In this document: piece after piece, positions 59,141-64,000 of the stretch
How positions within the stretch are numbered: position 1 is the first letter of the stretch
Layout of the letters: every line of letters starts with the position of its first letter
Origin: Sarcocystis neurona
Taxonomy: Eukaryota > Apicomplexa > Conoidasida > Eucoccidiorida > Sarcocystidae
Length of the DNA stretch: 64,000 nt
Reading direction: 5' to 3'
NCBI GenBank assembly: GCA_000727475.1
Contig: KL647291.1
Coordinates: 4,350,828 to 4,414,827, forward strand
Notes under the pieces: model-generated
The model's database searches: none
What the model was told of the DNA's origin: nothing
The model's input: the letters and a program-made list of their open reading frames with translations, nothing else
Program-made: the position numbers and the translations under genes

Positions 59141-60327
59141 CTGACTGGTTCCGTCTTCCCGCCATCCGACTCCCTCTCTCCATCTGGAAACTGCGTTTCC
59201 TGCAGTTGAAGTTTTTCTTGCTTCAGTGTGTTCAACTTCACCCACTGCTGCAGGACTTGCTGTTACTGAGGCCGCTGCTGCGGCTGCGGAGCACCCTGCG
59301 TCCGCTTTTTCTGCTGTTCCTCCTCCTTCTCTTTTTACACTTGCTGGCGATGCGGCAGCGAGCTGCACGCAACGGCTAGGCGGCTGCAGCAGCCTCAGCG
59401 GAGACGGAAAGTGCAGCAGCAGCAGTGCCGCTGCATAGCGCAGTAGCCGCGGATGCCGCCTGCTTAGCGGATTGCACAGCCTGAAACATCACCAGGATGC
59501 AGCACAATTCCTGCAGCGGCCGCTCAGCGTCCTCCGACCAAATACGACATACATATATATATATATACACATAGAATGACATGTGTGATTCCACTTCATG
59601 GGTGTATATAAAGATATACACACAGACATGCGTATATATGTATACTATGCGTCTGTAGCAGTACTAGTATGCACACATGAACCATATGTATATATATGCA
59701 TACATACAGACGTATACACATATATTTATAGAGGTAAAGACGTCCAGTTTAAACACGTACACAGACGTATCGCCTCAAATCAAACACACCCGTGCGTCCT
59801 CATATTTGTATACACGCGGGTGTACATGTTTGCTCGCAGTACCACATCAAAGACATACATATATATATATTTATGTATATAGGATACTGCAACAAACACG
59901 TTGCTGCAACACAGGTGCAAAAACACCTATCTCTCTTCTTCCACGGAGATACGCATATATATATCTATATATGAGCATACCCCTGCTGAGTGGTGTTGTG
60001 AGGTGCAGTGTCCGATTGCCGGTTCGTTCGCCTCTAGACGCCGGCACAAACACCGCTCCCCTGTTGAGAGAAGTACCACCGCCCCGCACCTTCGCTGTAG
60101 CACGGCAGCTAGTATGTCCACCGCCACGTACAGCCAGATACGTCTATGTGCGGTGCTCTACCCAAATACCGAAAGTCCAAACAATACACACCAAATACTT
60201 TCGCACAGGTAGGTTATATACACTGGCAGAAAGGAGAACATCAGCGCGTGTATATGAATACATCACTAGCGGTCAGAGACCTGACGCTACGACGGCGGCT
60301 GTGTCTGGCGAATGGACGGAGATGCAC

Positions 60328-60433
60328 CTGCATGCGGCGAAAAGAAGCTGGGCGCTGTCGAGGCTTCATGTGTGGAGAACCAAGCAACAACGGCTGCCGT
60401 CCTCCTGTGAAGCACTTCGGCGAGCTGCTTTAA
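60328..60433 (-). CDS. Probable BTB-gene exon 3 (BACK-like continuation)
   Basis: A very strong acceptor (CCTCTTTTCTGCGCAG) is preceded by a roughly 180-base pyrimidine-rich intron. The phase 0 reading is LKQLAEVLHRRTAAVVAWF then STHEASTAPSFFSPHA, with a GTGCAT donor. It would extend the helices of exon 2, but joining to the GTAGGT donor of exon 2 creates a stop, so the junction is not resolved. Confidence 0.45.
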
Positions 60434-60632
60434 CTGCGCAGAAAAGAGGTTAGAAGGCAGGAGACGAAGAGAAGAGGAAGAAGAAGAGAACGAAGAGATG
60501 AAAAAACAGCGGAAAGGACGGGCACGAGGAGGAGCAGGCAGGCGGCAAGAAGAGGAGGGAGACGGAAAGACGAGGGCGAAGAACAGAACTGGAAGGAAAG
60601 GGCGGGGGAGTTTGTGGAAGTGTGTAACCTAC

Positions 60633-61159
60633 GCTTCGAGGCAATTATATTTGTTGATATGCCGACAGATCATATGCAGCAGCTCCACCTGCAGGGCTTG
60701 CAACAACCAGAATGCTGCGCAGTCGTACACTTCAAGCAGCCAGGTGTAGGTACACCGGAAACACCCGGCCGTCTTGTCGGCCACTGACGTACGCTGCTGC
60801 TCCCCCCTCCACCCCACAATCCCAGTGTTCCTGCTGTCTTGCATGCTGCAACTACTGCTGCTGCTGCTTTCGCCCCCGCTCCTCCACTCCTGCGCCGCGG
60901 GGGCGGTCCAGTAGTAGCCCGTGCTACAACCGCCCCTGCCGCCACTGCTCAGCCCCTTGCTGCAGCTGCCAACGCTGCTGCGGTAGCCCCAACCTTCCCT
61001 CGTGCCGTCAGAAACAGACTGCCGTGCGTGCCGTGGGAAGAAGGGGCAGCAGTGTTGACAGCAACAGCGAGAAGGCATCGTGAAGCGATCCGTGGCTAAA
61101 TACACCAACAAAGCGGCCACCACTCTGCTGCTGTACCCGGGGAGGCTCAGGCGCCACAT
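60633..61159 (-). CDS. BTB gene exon 2: end of BTB fold and BACK-like helices
   Basis: Phase 0 after GCTGCTGCAG. MWRLSLPGYSSRVVAALLVY then LATDRF is the third beta strand and the LLxYxYTD element of a BTB domain. About 100 Ser/Gly-rich residues follow, which may be a loop or an in-frame intron. Then come LLEVYDCAAFWLLQALQVEL, LHMICRHINKYNCLE, resembling the LLxxAdxxxLxxLxxxCexxL and Nxxxxl pattern of BTB-BACK proteins. Donor candidate GTAGGT after GAAGC, phase 2. Confidence 0.7.
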
Positions 61160-63243
61160 CTGCAGCAGCAGCGTCGAAGTCGAAAACAGAAAAAGACTAA
61201 GAGCAGTTCAGATGTCGCATAGCCAGGTGGTCCTTCCAGGTTGACAACTCAACCGTCTGTGCAAACGTAGACATGCATGTGCGCATCCCCACACACACAT
61301 GTATATCAGCGCACAGCTGGCTCTGTACTCGTACTATATATATATGTCTGCGCGTACACATTTATATTGGCGCCTGCACTCATGTCAATAAAAATGTACA
61401 TTCTCCATCGACGCTGTGACATATATATATATATATATGCACACATATAGAGACACGCACAAGTCGAGCATGCAACGTAATAAAATACTCACACATTCTT
61501 GTGGTCGCGTCGGGCCGAAAAGACGCACGAAAATATATACACTCTACTGTGTGGTACAGAGAAAACTGACAACAGTGGGGTCGCCGTCAACGTTTTAAAG
61601 GCAAGAGCGGGTACCGTGCAAGAGGAATACATATGACAGGAGCCGCACGGAAGCCAGCGAGAAAGGAGAGGTAGACTGCTGCATGCAGGTGCGACTTTTT
61701 CCAGGCGTCGCCGGGGTGCAACTTTCAGTCGGAAAAAGTGGAACGCAAGCCTGCGTCACTTCCAGCTTCGGAAGGTAATCGAAGAGACAAAATACGTACA
61801 CAACATACGCTCAGACGGAGAGCACGAATGCCCATACACGATCTCCACAGCAGAGAGAGAGACGCAGGAAGTTGTGTGCCCGGTGGCGTGGCGCCCGGCC
61901 TTTCACCACACATGCACAGCCTTCTCGAGAAATACAGCCAGCGTTGTCCACCGGCTGACGGCAACTTGGTCTTTGAAGCGCGTCTCGCTTTTCCCAAGGA
62001 AAGTGCGGAGAGTTCACCGCGGCAGAGAAAGAAGAGAGTTGCCGAGCAGAGAAAAAGAGGACGTCGCAGCCACCGCTTCAAATGTGGGACAGCAGCAGTT
62101 GGAAAAGTCTGCCACTGCCGGAACTTCGCACGTATACGCAACAACGCCGGGCTATTACTCCGTTCACGTACACACGCAGATAAGAACGCCACAGTCCGTA
62201 CCTCTCTACCTGCCTACACACACCGCCATGTGTAAGCACAGATACAGGCGGGTTACACATATATATATATACATGTATATAGTATAATATATATATATAT
62301 GTATATTGATGTATATGCGTACAAAGCGATCTTCACGTACAATCGTGTGGACACTGCAGTGGCAGGATAGATATATACGCACACACGTATATATAATGTC
62401 AGTTGTGGAACAGTGTACAGACGTTTTTGTGGATGTATACGTGCACTCAGATACGTATGAACGACTGTGTGCGTGCGCGTATTTACACACGTCCACCTAC
62501 GAGCACACAGGTATCTGTACGCGTAGTCATTTGTGGTAATACGCACACCTGTACGTATATGCATATATATATATATGTAGGTCTGCGTATTAGTATCAAC
62601 AGGTGTACACAGCGTTGCAGCGGCTACAGCAAGACCGCCTCCATGCAGAAGTCGAGGAAGCCTTGCTGTCCCTGTGCAACGGAACGACGGACGGTGGCAC
62701 TGGCCATCGGTATGACGCAGACGCAGCAATAAAAGCCACTGCCCTCACAAAAGTAGACGCTTAACCCTAGACCGAGACACATGTAGAGCACAGGGAGAGA
62801 AACAGCCGCGTTCGCTAGGCAGAAAGAATGCCGCGCAGAAGAGAGTAGAGGGGGTGGGCTTTCGCATATACGCAGGTTTTATTCTGTGAACACCTGCTGC
62901 AGCGTCAACAGGCTTACATACGGGTGCTGGTTAGTGGAGTGAGCAGCTCGCACGGCAGTGAAAAGCCGCCTGTTCCAGCGCGCGCGCAGCAGACGCAAAG
63001 AGCAGCAGGGCGAAAAAGGAAGTTGTTACTCTCTTCGTCTCTGGGCAGGTAGACAAAGCTCGTCTGGATGGCGGGAAAAACTTGGGGTGACGCACACACT
63101 CTATCAAGTGAAAGTGAGGAAAGGTAGTAGTACCAGAAGCTACCTTGTTGAAGCGTCAAGTTACTCCAACCGACGTGAAAAGCGACATCTGATTCAACCG
63201 AAACAACTTGCTGTTGCTGTGTCAGGCTTGTTGTTGCGCTTAC
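61160..63243. repeat. BTB gene intron 1: microsatellites, no coding seen
   Basis: (AT)n and (TG)n runs lie at 61330-61450 and 62250-62590. Complex sequence at 61600-62230 has open frames on both strands (plus 61738-62235; minus 61725-62192) but no recognised domain, and the phase 0 join of exon 1 to exon 2 needs nothing here. Confidence 0.55.
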
Positions 63244-64000
63244 CGGCCCACCAGTTTGTTGGAGCTGCGAGGCTGCTGCTGTTGCTGCAATTTCGTTCTC
63301 GTGTTGCTCCTTCCATCGCGAGCGTGTCAGCATCGCTTCGAAGAAGGGGCTCCTTGCTGCCAACAGTGCCCGGTGAGAATACAACCTCACACCATCGCTG
63401 CAGCAGAGTTCCACGTCTAGGAATCTGTCGTGCAGCCCAAAGAGTCCTCTCCAGGTCGCTGAGTCGGTGCCTTCTGTTGCTGCGGGTATGCCGGCTGCTG
63501 GGGTTTCCGCAGGCCACGCAGCGGCCCTGGTTGCCGGAAGGCCCGAGACAAGTGCTGCAGCAGCTCGACCGGGCTCTCCCTCGCAGTCGAGGCGCGCAGC
63601 AGCGAGCGTCTGCGAAGGTGCGCACGAGCTGCTGCTGTCGTCTCTAGGTGATTCCGCGGCCGCTGCAGCAGCTGCTGCTGGAGGGGCTGGGGAACTGCGG
63701 GCCGCAAGAGTTAGCAGACACAGTGTACATCGATCCTGCATACTCCTGCTGTGGCCCGGAAGCCAACTTCTTGCGGCATTGTTCAGTTCGGCGGTGGAAG
63801 GACAGCTGGGGTCTATGGGGCTTGACTCAACCTTCCGCAGTTGCCCAACAAGAGTAGAGAGACCCCTTTGTTTTCGAGTAGATGCTGGTGCTTGTACGCT
63901 GCCTATTCTTCCCCTTCCTTCACTTGCGAAGAACGCTGTGATCGACCCTCCTGCTGCTTCTCTGCGGCATCCCCCAGCAGCAGCTTGAAGCTGCAGTGGT
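63244..64000 (-). CDS. BTB/POZ domain protein, 5'-partial exon at right edge
   Basis: The frame is open from the window edge (first whole codon at 63999) to a GTAAGC donor at 63243. The first ATG inside is at 63741, but the frame upstream is ordinary sequence without stops (LVGQLRKVESSPIDPS, AELNNAARSWLPGHSR), so the protein probably starts beyond the window. An Ala/Ser-rich stretch follows. Then WRGLFGLHDRFLDVELCCSD, GVRLYSHRALLAARSPFFEA and MLTRSRWKE form the classic BTB first half: D-V-x-x, D-G-x-x-x-x-H-R-x-x-L-A-A-R-S-x-x-F. BTB proteins dimerise and commonly act as Cullin-3 substrate adaptors or transcriptional co-regulators (family knowledge). No kelch or zinc-finger repeats are visible in the window. 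Confidence 0.85.

Noticed and set aside
63467..63988. 173-codon plus-strand frame opposite the BTB exon
   Set aside because: Low-complexity shadow; the minus strand carries the BTB signature.

Overview
The window looks like nuclear DNA of a coccidian apicomplexan, most probably Eimeria or a close relative. The evidence is intron-rich split genes, dense CAG/CTG triplet tracts that run through introns and exons (read as Ala, Gln or Ser runs), many (AT)n microsatellites and minisatellites, and a eukaryotic tRNA. No organellar, bacterial or viral signature was seen. The species is inferred from style, not proven.

Layout. (1) 1-16538, minus strand: a split gene for VPS35, the retromer cargo-recognition core. 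Ten exons were placed by hand and every junction keeps frame. The 3' end runs off the left edge. About 2.6 kb of coding sequence is spread over 16.5 kb because the introns are filled with repeats. (2) 16539-26888: mostly non-coding. A microsatellite and CTG-rich part is followed by an unusually repeat-poor stretch (about 17.76-23.25 kb) holding a tRNA-Lys(CUU). (3) 26889-29102, minus: a long Ala/Ser/Gln-rich ORF whose start resembles an ELM2 motif, probably a nuclear chromatin-type protein. (4) 29.3-38.5 kb: microsatellites, minisatellites, CAG arrays and weak exon candidates only. (5) 38509-54065, plus: a mitochondrial carrier (SLC25 family, folate/FAD-carrier-like) in eight exons, with very large Ala-rich and Gln-rich insertions between its three repeats. 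Its introns hold several minisatellites and a 603-base N gap that looks artefactual. (6) about 55.2-64.0 kb, minus: a BTB/POZ gene with BACK-like helices, convergent with the carrier gene and cut by the right edge. Its downstream exons are only partly resolved.

The genes have unrelated housekeeping roles (endosomal sorting, mitochondrial metabolite transport, probable chromatin and ubiquitin-adaptor functions). No operon-like logic or defence system is visible. The notable features are structural: repeat-packed introns with one probable GC-AG intron, two low-complexity insertions placed in equivalent inter-repeat loops of the carrier, and a probable false assembly gap.
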